In this document: one piece after another, positions 48,214-54,439 of the stretch
Position numbering within the stretch: the stretch's first letter is position 1
Layout of the letters: the number at the start of each line of letters is the position of its first letter
Source of the DNA: a virus
DNA: 54,573 bases
Strand: one strand, 5' to 3'
Virus record (IMG/VR): IMGVR_UViG_3300050821_004089
Coordinates: 1 to 54,573 of that record
Program-made: the position numbers and the translations under genes
Notes under the pieces: model-generated
What the model was told of the DNA's origin: nothing
The model's database searches: none
Seen by the model: the letters and a program-made list of their open reading frames with translations, nothing else

Positions 48214-48893
48214 GTTTCTTCGGCTGGCGCGTCGATCAACGTGCGGAGTTTCTTCAAGATCGTCGCATTGGGGGCGATCTTTTCGAGATTGGTGATCGAT
48301 TGTGCGAGCGCCTGCGCGGCCAACTGGTCGTCATTGAGCAGCGCTCCCCCATGGGTGAGATTATCGCGGGCGACAAGAACTGCGACCATCGTATTGCGCA
48401 CGCCATGCAGAAGATTCGTCTGCCGTTCCATCATGCGCTTTGAGGCGGTAGCCATGTCGGCTTCGGAATTCTCGCAATGCTCGACGAGAATCTTCGCCTG
48501 ATCGGCGGCAAGCTGAACCGCTCTTGCTCCTTCCTCACACATGCGTTGAAATTCATCGGCAAGGGAATTAAATGCAGTGACCGCCTTGTCGCGGGTATCG
48601 CGCAAGTCCTTGGCATGGTCCTTCATCTGGTGTTCGATCAAGGAGGCCGCCCGCTTTGCGGTGATCGGCGGATCGGTAAGGTCTACTGCCACCGGGCCGG
48701 CATCGTCGGTCGTAACGATGGCGGATTGTCGGCCTTGGGCAGACAGGCGCGCGGTTTCTGCCACTGCTTCCTCCATCGTATTAGGGCCTTCGGCGAGGAA
48801 TTGCGGAATGCGGGGAAGATCGGGCATGGCGACGGCGGGGCCGTTGCTGATCTTGCGGTGACGCTTGCCGAAGGGAATGTCTGCGAGGCTCAT
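48198..48893 (-). CDS. Helical early protein with coiled-coil
   Basis: 231 residues from ATG 48893; longer readings upstream cross the HNH gene. Predicted helical with SADEFQRMCEEGARAVQL-like segments (LADEFQRMCEEGARAV), DLRDTRDKAVTAFN and ASKRMMERQTNLLHGV; the C-terminal part ITNLEKIAPNATILKKLRTLI. No family recognised. Coupled by ATGA on both sides, inside the block with HNH and Rad52-like genes; it may be a DNA-associated cofactor. Confidence 0.6.
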   Translation of the reverse strand: MSLADIPFGKRHRKISNGPAVAMPDLPRIPQFLAEGPNTMEEAVAETARLSAQGRQSAIVTTDDAGPVAVDLTDPPITAKRAASLIEHQMKDHAKDLRDTRDKAVTAFNSLADEFQRMCEEGARAVQLAADQAKILVEHCENSEADMATASKRMMERQTNLLHGVRNTMVAVLVARDNLTHGGALLNDDQLAAQALAQSITNLEKIAPNATILKKLRTLIDAPAEETQGDS

Positions 48894-49288
48894 AGCGGTT
48901 CTCCTGTTTTGCGGTTGATGACTTCGCCCCGCAAGGTCTTCTTGCGGTAATCCTCCCGCCCTCCCGGTAATGGGGAGCGTGATAAAGTCGCCCCGATATC
49001 GCGTCTGCGCTGGCGTTTGGACTTGGCGACCCAAGGCGTGTCGACCTTGTGATTGTGCTCGATGTTGCATTTTGGATGGGCCAGTCCGTCAGCCGGTGCG
49101 CCAGTGATAGCGTGCGGCGCCGGCATGTGCGATTCGTGCCAGCGGATGCCGCGGATGATGGGGAGTCCGCAAATATTACAGAGTGGGTTCGATGTCGTCA
49201 GTCCTGCCGCGATCTGCTCCGCGAGCACGCGGTCGTAAAGTTCCTCACGTGCGGAGGCCGAAAGGCGGCGGCGTTTGAAGAATCTCAT
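48890..49288 (-). CDS. HNH-endonuclease-like protein
   Basis: 132 residues. CNICGLPIIRGIRWHESHM then APADGLAHPKCNIEHNHK: CxxC zinc site, His of WHESH, AHPKCN and HNHK fit an HNH fold with the last His in NHK. Such phage proteins nick DNA or process recombination or packaging ends. Opening helix SAREELYDRVLAEQ and a basic linker (KRQRRRD) support DNA binding. Coupled to genes on both sides. Confidence 0.8.
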   Translation of the reverse strand: MRFFKRRRLSASAREELYDRVLAEQIAAGLTTSNPLCNICGLPIIRGIRWHESHMPAPHAITGAPADGLAHPKCNIEHNHKVDTPWVAKSKRQRRRDIGATLSRSPLPGGREDYRKKTLRGEVINRKTGEPL

Positions 49289-49506
49289 TTGAATTCCTTG
49301 GCCAGTTCCTTGGCTTGGGCATAGAGAATATCGAACTGCGCTTCTGAAATAACGACGTGGTAGGAAATGCCGGTCGCGGAGTTGGTCGCGTCAACGTTGA
49401 AAGTGACGGCGAGATCATCGCCATCCCGTTTCATTCCGACGCTGCGCGGCCAGCCGAGAGCAAGGTTGGTCATGCGCCCGCTCGGGTTTTGACGTTTAAT
49501 CTGCAT
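49285..49506 (-). CDS. Small hypothetical protein
   Basis: 73 residues. Beta-rich (DDLAVTFNVDATNSATGISY), ending in a helix (AQFDILYAQAKELAKEFK). The start has AAGGACC just upstream. Coupled by ATGA to the HNH gene. No family recognised. Confidence 0.6.
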   Translation of the reverse strand: MQIKRQNPSGRMTNLALGWPRSVGMKRDGDDLAVTFNVDATNSATGISYHVVISEAQFDILYAQAKELAKEFK

Positions 49507-49528
49507 GAGAGTGGTCCTTTTCGATTGA

Positions 49529-49577
49529 AAGAAAGAGCGCGGGCGACGAACTGGGGGAACAGTGTTTCGCCGCCCGC
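49529..49577 (-). terminator. Candidate rho-independent terminator
   Basis: Downstream of the Rad52-like gene, minus strand: GCGGGCG (RNA 5' side at 49571-49577) pairs with CGCCCGC (49539-49545), continued after one mismatch by CGAA/TTCG, with an inner ACTG/CAGT stem. It is followed by GCTCTTTCTTTC (to about 49529). A strong GC stem then a T-rich tract is the classical form. It would separate the recombination genes from the downstream HNH group. Confidence 0.5.
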
Positions 49578-49608
49578 GGCGCGGGATGTCCTTTCCTACA
49601 TGCCCGCG

Positions 49609-50283
49609 TTACGCAGCAACCCGTTCAGCCATGATGAGCGCGCGCATGGAAGCGCCGAAGTCCGCGCGCACGCGTTCCTTGTTCGGGGTATCAAGCGCGG
49701 CAATGCGCTTTTGTACGTCTTCGCTCTCGCCCCAGTCTTTGAGCGCGCCCGCAGTCTTTTGTGTGCGCAATTCGTTGATGAGGATCGAGGCTGCGCGTTC
49801 CTGTGCGCCAGCAAGGCCATTCGCGGCTGGTTTGCCGTTGCTCGCGAGTAGCCGCTTGAGCCGCTCAGCTTCCGCCGGCAGGATGACCGCAGTCTTACCT
49901 TTCATTTCGATATCGACCCACGTCGAAGGAACGTCGTACAAGTAGCGCCCGACTCCCCAGCGCACGGCGGCGCGTTTGAAGGCGTCCGACAGTGCCCCTT
50001 TTTCCGCCTCGTAGTCGGTATCGCCCGCGCCGTCCGCCTTGAAAATCCATTCGTCGCCGACCTTGATGCCGATGCGGCACACGGTCTTGCCATTGGCGTG
50101 CGGATAATCGTTGCACCAGCCGCCGGGGCCGCAGGCTTCGTCGAGCCGATCGGCAACGTCACGCGCGTCGATGTAGCACATGGCAAGGCCACGATCTTTC
50201 TTCTCGGTCGTCGCACCAATGCGCCATGACACTTTGTCAGGTGCGAACGGGGCCTTGAGTTTGGCAAATAGATCGGTACTCAT
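49609..50283 (-). CDS. Rad52/Rad22-family recombination mediator
   Basis: 224 residues from ATG 50283, with GGAG six bases upstream. VSWRIGATTEKKDRGLAMCYIDARDVADRLDEACGPGGW, then GDEWIFKADGAGDTDYEAEKGALSDAFKRAAVRWGVGRYLYD match the Rad52/Rad22 family: the KGALSDAFKRAAVRWGIGRYLY-type block is its hallmark (read in pieces). These single-strand annealing proteins bind ssDNA and pair homologous ends, important for phage replication and repair. C-terminal ~60 residues are helical, ALKDWGESEDVQKRIAAL. It is TGATG-coupled to the gene before it. Confidence 0.9.
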   Translation of the reverse strand: MSTDLFAKLKAPFAPDKVSWRIGATTEKKDRGLAMCYIDARDVADRLDEACGPGGWCNDYPHANGKTVCRIGIKVGDEWIFKADGAGDTDYEAEKGALSDAFKRAAVRWGVGRYLYDVPSTWVDIEMKGKTAVILPAEAERLKRLLASNGKPAANGLAGAQERAASILINELRTQKTAGALKDWGESEDVQKRIAALDTPNKERVRADFGASMRALIMAERVAA

Positions 50284-51065
50284 CACAGACTCCTTTGGGT
50301 TGACGATGATATTCCGGCGGGTAGTTCTTTCTTGAGTTTGCGGTAGGCGCGGGCGTCGGACAGGATCGCGTCGACCAATTTCTCCGACAGGCCGACCTTG
50401 GCGAGGGCCTTGAGGGCGGCAATCGGATCATCGACCGTTAGGGTTTCCTTGGCCCGCAATGCCATGCTGCGGCCTCCGAGTGCACTGCCGAATCGAACCG
50501 GGACTGCGCGTTCGGCAATCGCAGCGGCGCGCGCTGCAACCTTGTAATCGGCAAAACTCGCGTCCGCTTGCTCGATCGCTTGGCCGATATCGATTCCGCA
50601 TTCGCCCACGTCCGCCGCCGCAATAGCATCTTGTTCGCGGGCTTCGGCTTCCCGTGCCAGGCGTTCGGCTTCTGCTGCTTCGGCGGCCAATCGCGCGGCC
50701 TCGGCAGCGCGCGCGGCTTCCTGCGCTCGCGCGAAGGCGTTGAGGCGGTCGCGCAGAACCGCAAGTAACCGATCGAGAGATTCCCGCGCCGGCCGGTAGG
50801 CGTCGTTGATCGCCTTGACCTGCGCATTGAGTGGATCGACCTTGCCGCGCCGTTCGCCGTCGAGTTCCTCAAGCGTGACCTTGACGCTTTCGAGCCAGCG
50901 TGCGGCGTCTTTCGCTTCCTTAGCGTTGGTGACGGCGGGCGTTTCTTTGAGGAAGTTATTGAGTTCGCGATACGTATCGCGCGCGAGCGTGATTTGATCG
51001 GGATGGTTGTCCACGCGCGTGACCATTCGGTCGCCAGCGGGAATATCGATGCCGAGATCGTTCAT
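50283..51065 (-). CDS. Coiled-coil early protein, partner of the Rad52-like gene
   Basis: 260 residues from ATG 51065. TRVDNHPDQITLARDTYRELNN then KDAARWLESVKVTLEELDGERRGKVDP; a long Ala-rich coiled coil (RAQEAARAAEAARLAAEAAE) and a basic C-terminus (ALAKVGLSEKLVDAILSDARAY). Resembles phage proteins located with recombination genes, of unknown function. TGATG coupling to the Rad52-like gene suggests a joint role in recombination. Confidence 0.65.
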   Translation of the reverse strand: MNDLGIDIPAGDRMVTRVDNHPDQITLARDTYRELNNFLKETPAVTNAKEAKDAARWLESVKVTLEELDGERRGKVDPLNAQVKAINDAYRPARESLDRLLAVLRDRLNAFARAQEAARAAEAARLAAEAAEAERLAREAEAREQDAIAAADVGECGIDIGQAIEQADASFADYKVAARAAAIAERAVPVRFGSALGGRSMALRAKETLTVDDPIAALKALAKVGLSEKLVDAILSDARAYRKLKKELPAGISSSTQRSL

Positions 51066-51070
51066 CGCAC

Positions 51071-51301
51071 CTACTCCGCGGCCTGAAGGAACTGAAATCC
51101 TGGCTGTTCGCACAACAGCCGATGGCGCTGGCCGGCGATGCGATCGGCCAATTCGCGCAAGGTATCCTCCGCGCGCCGAAGGTTGAAATCGGACATCGAT
51201 TGATCAGCCATGAAGGCGCGATCGGCGATGGCGAGATCAACTTGATGTACCGCGTCCGCCACCGCGCGGGTGAAGTAAGAAAGCAACAACGCCTTACTCA
51301 T
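51071..51301 (-). CDS. Small helical early protein
   Basis: 76 residues. LSYFTRAVADAVHQVDLAIADRAFMADQ, and FNLRRAEDTLRELADRIAGQRHRL. Helical, no family recognised. The 15-bp direct repeat TTCGACTTGGCAAAG lies 20 bases upstream of its start, followed by a GGGGAGA ribosome site, as before the gene at 52469-52897. Confidence 0.6.
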   Translation of the reverse strand: MSKALLLSYFTRAVADAVHQVDLAIADRAFMADQSMSDFNLRRAEDTLRELADRIAGQRHRLLCEQPGFQFLQAAE

Positions 51302-51360
51302 GGTTCAGTCTCCCCTTTGCCTTTGCCAAGTCGAAGCCCTTTGCCCAGGGCTGGTTTCAG

Positions 51361-51546
51361 TCACGTCATGTCAGCATCAAGTCGCACGAACTGAAAGTTC
51401 CAGGTGGTTCCCGTGAACATCGGCTGGTCGTTTACAAATTCGACGACGGCGCGGATACCCTTGAAGGTACGGATGTGGGTGTCTTCCTCGCGCACCGCCT
51501 CGATCTCGCCGGTCGGTAGCCGCAGTAGAATGATGTACGTGCCCAT
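51361..51546 (-). CDS. Small hypothetical protein
   Basis: 61 residues. YIILLRLPTGEIEAVREED, IRTFKGIRAVVEFVNDQPMF, TWNFQFVRLDA. An alpha-beta protein of unknown family. One base separates it from the membrane peptide gene (51548). A small hairpin (51335-51352) follows its stop. Confidence 0.6.
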   Translation of the reverse strand: MGTYIILLRLPTGEIEAVREEDTHIRTFKGIRAVVEFVNDQPMFTGTTWNFQFVRLDADMT

Positions 51547-51547
51547 T

Positions 51548-51658
51548 CTACATCCCCCTCACGATGATCGGCACCCATACCGCGAAGGTGGCGGCGGCGA
51601 GCGCGAGGGCGACGTAAGCGGAAAGAGGGATGGCCATGGCGGCACCGATTTGGTTCAT
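51548..51658 (-). CDS. Small membrane peptide beginning in the 17-bp repeat
   Basis: 36 residues if read from ATG 51658 inside repeat copy d (MNQIGAAMAIPLSAY), or 29 residues from ATG 51637 (MAIPLSAYVALAL then AAATFAVWVPIIV). One transmembrane helix and a short RGM end. The strong membrane helix and directly adjacent gene suggest it is real. The MNQ start shared with other repeat copies is unusual. Confidence 0.55.
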   Translation of the reverse strand: MNQIGAAMAIPLSAYVALALAAATFAVWVPIIVRGM

Positions 51659-51665
51659 GAGAGAG
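51649..51665 (-). repeat. 17-bp dispersed repeat, copy d
   Basis: Minus-strand copy, CTCTCTCATGAACCAAA, identical for 22 bases to the copy at 2085-2101. Its ATG (51658) starts the membrane peptide reading in frame. Together with copy c (44686-44702, plus) it forms a second inverted pair. Confidence 0.7.
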
Positions 51666-51690
51666 GCGGGCGTGTGGGCTCTTTCACCGG

Positions 51691-51900
51691 TCACCTGAGA
51701 CGGTAGATGTCCATCAGGCCGTTAAGTCCGACGAAGGTTCCAGCCATTGCGGCGCGTGCCTGTTTGATACTGCTGAACTTCAGCGCATCTTTCGGCTTGT
51801 CAACATAGCCGAGGCCGGAATACCATCCGCGCCAGCTAACTTGGAACTGCCACGCGCGCGGATGCTTGGGATTGAGACGAAGTGCGTATTGACGAGCCAT
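51691..51900 (-). CDS. Small basic early protein
   Basis: 69 residues with AAGGAGA ahead of ATG. QYALRLNPKHPRAWQFQVSWRGWYSGLGYVDK is an aromatic-basic strand region and KFSSIKQARAAMAGTFVG a helix. No family recognised. It may bind nucleic acid. The downstream direction leads to the membrane peptide gene. Confidence 0.6.
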   Translation of the reverse strand: MARQYALRLNPKHPRAWQFQVSWRGWYSGLGYVDKPKDALKFSSIKQARAAMAGTFVGLNGLMDIYRLR

Positions 51901-51925
51901 TGTCTATTTCTCCTTGCTTTCTTTT

Positions 51926-51947
51926 CATGCCTATCCGGTTTACACCC
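51926..51947. repeat. 22-bp inverted repeat, left copy
   Basis: Together with 52401-52422 forms an inverted pair with one mismatch in 22 bases around the sequence AAACCGGATAGGCATG. The two copies flank the lipoprotein gene 51967-52353 and lie outside its coding region. Confidence 0.75.
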
Positions 51948-51966
51948 ATAGCCCTACATCTTGTAG

Positions 51967-52353
51967 TCAGCGCACGTCGATACTCGGGACGATCGTGGCC
52001 GGGTTGAAGGTCACTCGGTAATGGAAAGTGCTCACCTTCGCTTGGTCGAGTTGTTCGGAAAAGAAAGTGACGTTGTCGGACACGCCGAGGAAGTGCTTCT
52101 TGTAGTCGGTTGGGCCGGTCTTGCAGGTGATCGTGATCTCCTTTGGTACCGACTCGCCTTTGCCGATAGAACAGAGGCCCTCGATTTCCAGCATGTATTT
52201 GTCGGTGATGCCGTTGTAGAACACGATGCGGCGATTGATGCCGAAGTTGTCCGCGGCCTGCGACAGGTTATACGAGGCCACATCGGCCTCTCTTGAGCAG
52301 GCAGCAAGGCCGATAGTTGAGGCAACAGCCGCAAGTGCGAGAAGGCGTTTCAT
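51967..52353 (-). CDS. Phage beta-sandwich lipoprotein
   Basis: 128 residues from ATG 52353, preceded by GGAG seven bases upstream; an in-frame ATG 52359 is too close to that site. Signal peptide KRLLALAAVASTIGLAAC with a lipobox LAAC, the Cys becoming lipidated. Mature part: EADVASYNLSQAADNFGINR, VFYNGITDKYMLEIEGLCSI, TCKTGPTDYKKHFLGVSDN, FHYRVTFNPATIVP, matching a phage beta-sandwich lipoprotein family. Phage lipoproteins often block superinfection. It is flanked by 22-bp inverted repeats. Confidence 0.85.
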   Translation of the reverse strand: MKRLLALAAVASTIGLAACSREADVASYNLSQAADNFGINRRIVFYNGITDKYMLEIEGLCSIGKGESVPKEITITCKTGPTDYKKHFLGVSDNVTFFSEQLDQAKVSTFHYRVTFNPATIVPSIDVR

Positions 52354-52400
52354 TGTCATTCTCCTTTGTCCATCAACATCTAGTAGGTCTCACGTCCTTT

Positions 52401-52422
52401 GGGTGAAAACCGGATAGGCATG
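52401..52422. repeat. 22-bp inverted repeat, right copy
   Basis: Inverted partner of 51926-51947 (one mismatch). It lies upstream of the lipoprotein start. A CTTGCTTTCTT stretch sits beside both copies. The pair could be binding sites, ends of a small mobile cassette or a recombination target. Confidence 0.75.
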
Positions 52423-52468
52423 CTTGCTTTCTTGCTTCCGGGTTACCGGCAACACCAAACAAAACTAA

Positions 52469-52897
52469 CTACGGCACCCAAGCCGCAGTTCTGATCTCGG
52501 TGCCTTCCTCGACGGAATCGCCCGCTTTGGCGATTTCGAAGAAAGCATTGCCCTCAAGAGCGTTCGAAAGCGTATCGGTGAAGGCGTCCAAGTCCACCCC
52601 GATTACGCCTGACGAAAGCTCGCGCCCAAGTGTCGCGACATGAGCGTCTACGATCTTGGCGAAGGCAGCGAGATAGGCGTCAACCGCCTTGATGTCTTCG
52701 ACTTCGGGGATTGTCGGCATGATCGGTATCGAAGGCGCCAGCAGCGAAAGTTCGGCCACCATCTGCGAGTGTGCCCGTTGCAGGGGAGAAAGACTTATCC
52801 CCACCTTTTTATACTGTGGATTTTCGATCACGCGCAGCAAAACCGCTTGCGCCGAATCACTCGCGCGGATATCGACTGTTCTTGCTCGGGTCGTCAT
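52469..52897 (-). CDS. Hypothetical early protein
   Basis: 142 residues, GGGGAGA before the ATG. SAQAVLLRVIENPQYKKVG, SPLQRAHSQMVAELSLLAPS, AVDAYLAAFAKIVDAHVATLG and DAFTDTLSNALEGNAFFEIAK. All-helical, no known family. The 15-bp direct repeat stands 36 bases upstream of its start, also found before 51301. Confidence 0.65.
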   Translation of the reverse strand: MTTRARTVDIRASDSAQAVLLRVIENPQYKKVGISLSPLQRAHSQMVAELSLLAPSIPIMPTIPEVEDIKAVDAYLAAFAKIVDAHVATLGRELSSGVIGVDLDAFTDTLSNALEGNAFFEIAKAGDSVEEGTEIRTAAWVP

Positions 52898-52962
52898 AGT
52901 GGTCTCCCCAGATTGCGGTTACGACTCGGGCTCTTTGCCAAGTCGAAAATCCTCCCTCAAGT

Positions 52963-52997
52963 CCCGCCGCTGCTCCTTGCCCCGGAGTGGCGGCGGG
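52963..52997 (-). terminator. Strong GC hairpin after the gene at 53005
   Basis: CCCGCCGC (52963-52970) pairs with GCGGCGGG (52990-52997), with an inner CTCC/GGAG stem (52973-52976 with 52984-52987). It follows the stop of the minus gene 53005-53253 by seven bases. There is no clear T-run after it, so it may attenuate or stabilise a transcript rather than terminate fully. Confidence 0.4.
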
Positions 52998-53004
52998 CGA
53001 ACTT

Positions 53005-53253
53005 TCAGGTTAGTTCGAATGTTCGTAGCGTGGGATAAAGCGCCTCGCCGTGCCACCGGTCACGCCGATATTCAAGTTCGATGATCCAGTGTGAATGGCC
53101 TTCGTTCTCGAACATCGAAGGAAAAAGACCCAACTTGCTGACTTCGGCGCGCATTTCGTCTATCGTGCCAAACACGATCGGGTAGCTATCCTGGATCGTT
53201 TCTCCGTCATCGTCGTAGCGCTCTTGCACTACTTGATACCGCTTCTCGCCCAT
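53005..53253 (-). CDS. Small hypothetical protein
   Basis: 82 residues. YQVVQERYDDDGETIQDSYP, EMRAEVSKLGLFPSMFENEGH, HWIIELEYRRDRW. Compact alpha-beta, no family recognised. Followed by the hairpin 52963-52997. Second gene of the early minus transcript. Confidence 0.65.
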   Translation of the reverse strand: MGEKRYQVVQERYDDDGETIQDSYPIVFGTIDEMRAEVSKLGLFPSMFENEGHSHWIIELEYRRDRWHGEALYPTLRTFELT

Positions 53254-53283
53254 GTCTCTCTCCCCTTGGTTGGAAACGGCGCA

Positions 53284-53466
53284 TTAGCGTGCCGCTCTCT
53301 CCTGCATCTTGTCTGCCTTGGCCGCGCATCGGGTGCAGATGCGATCCCAGGCAGCGCGGTCGGCATGGGCGATCACGATATGCGCGCGGCGTGATTTGCA
53401 AAACGGCTGACCACCGGCCTTAAAGGCCAAATGCGCGATGCCCTGATTGTTGACGTTGCTGGTCAT
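53284..53466 (-). CDS. Small Cys/His-containing early protein
   Basis: 60 residues, GGGGA seven bases before ATG. KSRRAHIVIAHADRAAWDRICTRC: a CTRC site at the end and an earlier Cys and His (PFCKSRR, IVIAHAD) suggest a small metal-binding or DNA-binding protein. First gene behind the strong minus promoter at 53494-53521, so it may be the first expressed early gene and a regulator of it. Confidence 0.65.
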   Translation of the reverse strand: MTSNVNNQGIAHLAFKAGGQPFCKSRRAHIVIAHADRAAWDRICTRCAAKADKMQERAAR

Positions 53467-53493
53467 GTCCGTTCCCCGTTGTTCGATATTGGG

Positions 53494-53521
53494 ATAATAC
53501 AGGCTGCTTTAGGAAAGTCAA
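53494..53521 (-). promoter_or_regulatory. Sigma70-type early promoter (minus)
   Basis: On the minus strand TTGACT (53516-53521) and TATTAT (53494-53499) are separated by 16 bases. -35 and -10 both match the consensus in five of six positions, so this is the best promoter I see in the window. It fires toward the early block beginning at 53466. The 18-bp palindrome at 53541-53558 lies 19 bases upstream of the -35. Confidence 0.75.
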
Positions 53522-53540
53522 TCTAGCCGCAGCCCCTTAC

Positions 53541-53558
53541 GTTCACGTTTTCGTGAAC
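53541..53558. promoter_or_regulatory. Palindromic operator
   Basis: GTTCACGTTTTCGTGAAC, perfect 7-bp arms around a 4-base TTTT centre, typical of lambdoid-type repressor or Cro operators. It stands between the minus promoter and the plus gene at 53639, so one repressor could control both directions. Candidates are the XRE protein (1735) or the helix-turn-helix protein (53639). Confidence 0.7.
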
Positions 53559-53638
53559 AGCCTTAATGCCCGTAAAATCGGGCAAAACCCCCTCTTGCGT
53601 ATTGACAATCTGTTTAATTCGTGCCTTTCCTGCGGACT

Positions 53639-53845
53639 ATGGCGAGTTACATCCACGTCGACCAAGCCGCGAAAGCGCGCGCACTGAAGCTTATTCGGGC
53701 CGGGGAAATCCTTCCGGTCGAAGCGGCCAAGCTGGTAGGTGTTTCCCTTTCCGCTGTTGGAATCTGGACGAAAGGCTTTAACCGCCAAGCCGCGCGCTGG
53801 CGTAGGGTGCAAGAAGCGTGGAAAGAGGCGAAGGCAGCGGAATGA
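53639..53845 (+). CDS. Small helix-turn-helix regulator
   Basis: 68 residues. AKARALKLIRAGEILPVEAAKLVGVSLSAVGIWTKGFNRQ contains a helix-turn-helix: helix ILPVEAAKLVG, turn, recognition helix SLSAVGIWTKGF. Its basic Arg/Gln-rich tail (FNRQAARWRRVQEAWKEAK) adds DNA contacts. Start at ATG 53639; GTG 53621 is a longer alternative. It is the first plus gene after the divergent control region and may bind the operator there. Confidence 0.65.
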   Translation: MASYIHVDQAAKARALKLIRAGEILPVEAAKLVGVSLSAVGIWTKGFNRQAARWRRVQEAWKEAKAAE

Positions 53846-54291
53846 CCGAACCCCGCAAAAGACTGACGCCGCGTCAGGTCGCGGTCCTCAAGATGATCGC
53901 CAAACGTGGTGGACAACGCGCGATCTCTCTTCCGTCCGGACTGCGCCGCGTGGCAAACTCTCTGTGGCGGCGTGACTTAATTGAAGTGTGGTATCAGCAA
54001 GTGCGAGGAATGGAGCCGGCGTTGCGAGGGCCGTTCTATTCGCTGACGATATCAGGCAGGGCTCTCGCCGACGTTTTTCTTGAGCATGAATCGCTGCGCC
54101 TCGGGCGGTCTCAGGGGCTGGAGAAGCAAAGTGATAAACCATCCAAACAGAAGCCAGAAGAATGGCGAGCGCCCGGTCCTGGTGACCACGGCGCATCGCG
54201 GGGTATTCTTCGGCTACGCGCAGAAAACCGACGGCGCCACGATCAAACTGCGGGCGGCGCGCAACTGCATTTATTGGCCGACGGACAATAA
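53842..54291 (+). CDS. Winged-helix-like protein with uncertain C-terminus
   Basis: 149 residues, ATGA-coupled to the regulator gene. The first ~95 residues are plausible: LTPRQVAVLKMIAKRGGQRAIS, GLRRVANSLWRRDLIEVWY, FYSLTISGRALADVFLEHE, a winged helix with DNA-binding features (MarR-like order). The last ~55 residues (EWRAPGPGDHGASRGILRLRA) are in a frame shadowing the DUF6948-like gene and look non-genuine. The true protein may end near 54131. Confidence 0.55.
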   Translation: MTEPRKRLTPRQVAVLKMIAKRGGQRAISLPSGLRRVANSLWRRDLIEVWYQQVRGMEPALRGPFYSLTISGRALADVFLEHESLRLGRSQGLEKQSDKPSKQKPEEWRAPGPGDHGASRGILRLRAENRRRHDQTAGGAQLHLLADGQ

Positions 54292-54439
54292 GGGTTTTCT
54301 CGGACTTGCTTCTCTTGGTCCGGTGAAGGGTTCACGCATCGGCCCGGCGGCCGATATCGAATTGCGCGATATTACGTGCGTCGCGGAATGCACCGACGAC
54401 GCCGTCAAGGCATGGGAGAATGCGCCGTGGAGCCGGTAA
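54131..54439 (+). CDS. DUF6948-like protein
   Basis: 102 residues from GTG 54131 with GGAG seven bases upstream. VLVTTAHRGVFFGYAQKTD, then IKLRAARNCIYWPTDNKGFL, LASLGPVKGSRIGPAADIEL and DITCVAECTDDAVKAWENA match the DUF6948 family of small phage/prophage proteins. Fold predicted alpha-beta, function unknown. It is coupled at its 3' end to the next gene (GTG 54427). Confidence 0.8.
   Translation: MINHPNRSQKNGERPVLVTTAHRGVFFGYAQKTDGATIKLRAARNCIYWPTDNKGFLGLASLGPVKGSRIGPAADIELRDITCVAECTDDAVKAWENAPWSR

Noticed and set aside
51335-51352. Hairpin AGCCCT/AGGGCT after the gene at 51361
   Set aside because: Six-base stem without a T-run, too weak to call as a terminator.
53568-53583. Palindrome GCCCGTAAAATCGGGC considered as a terminator
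   Set aside because: Followed by A's instead of T's on the plus strand and by no T-run on the minus strand; possibly a second operator, not a terminator.
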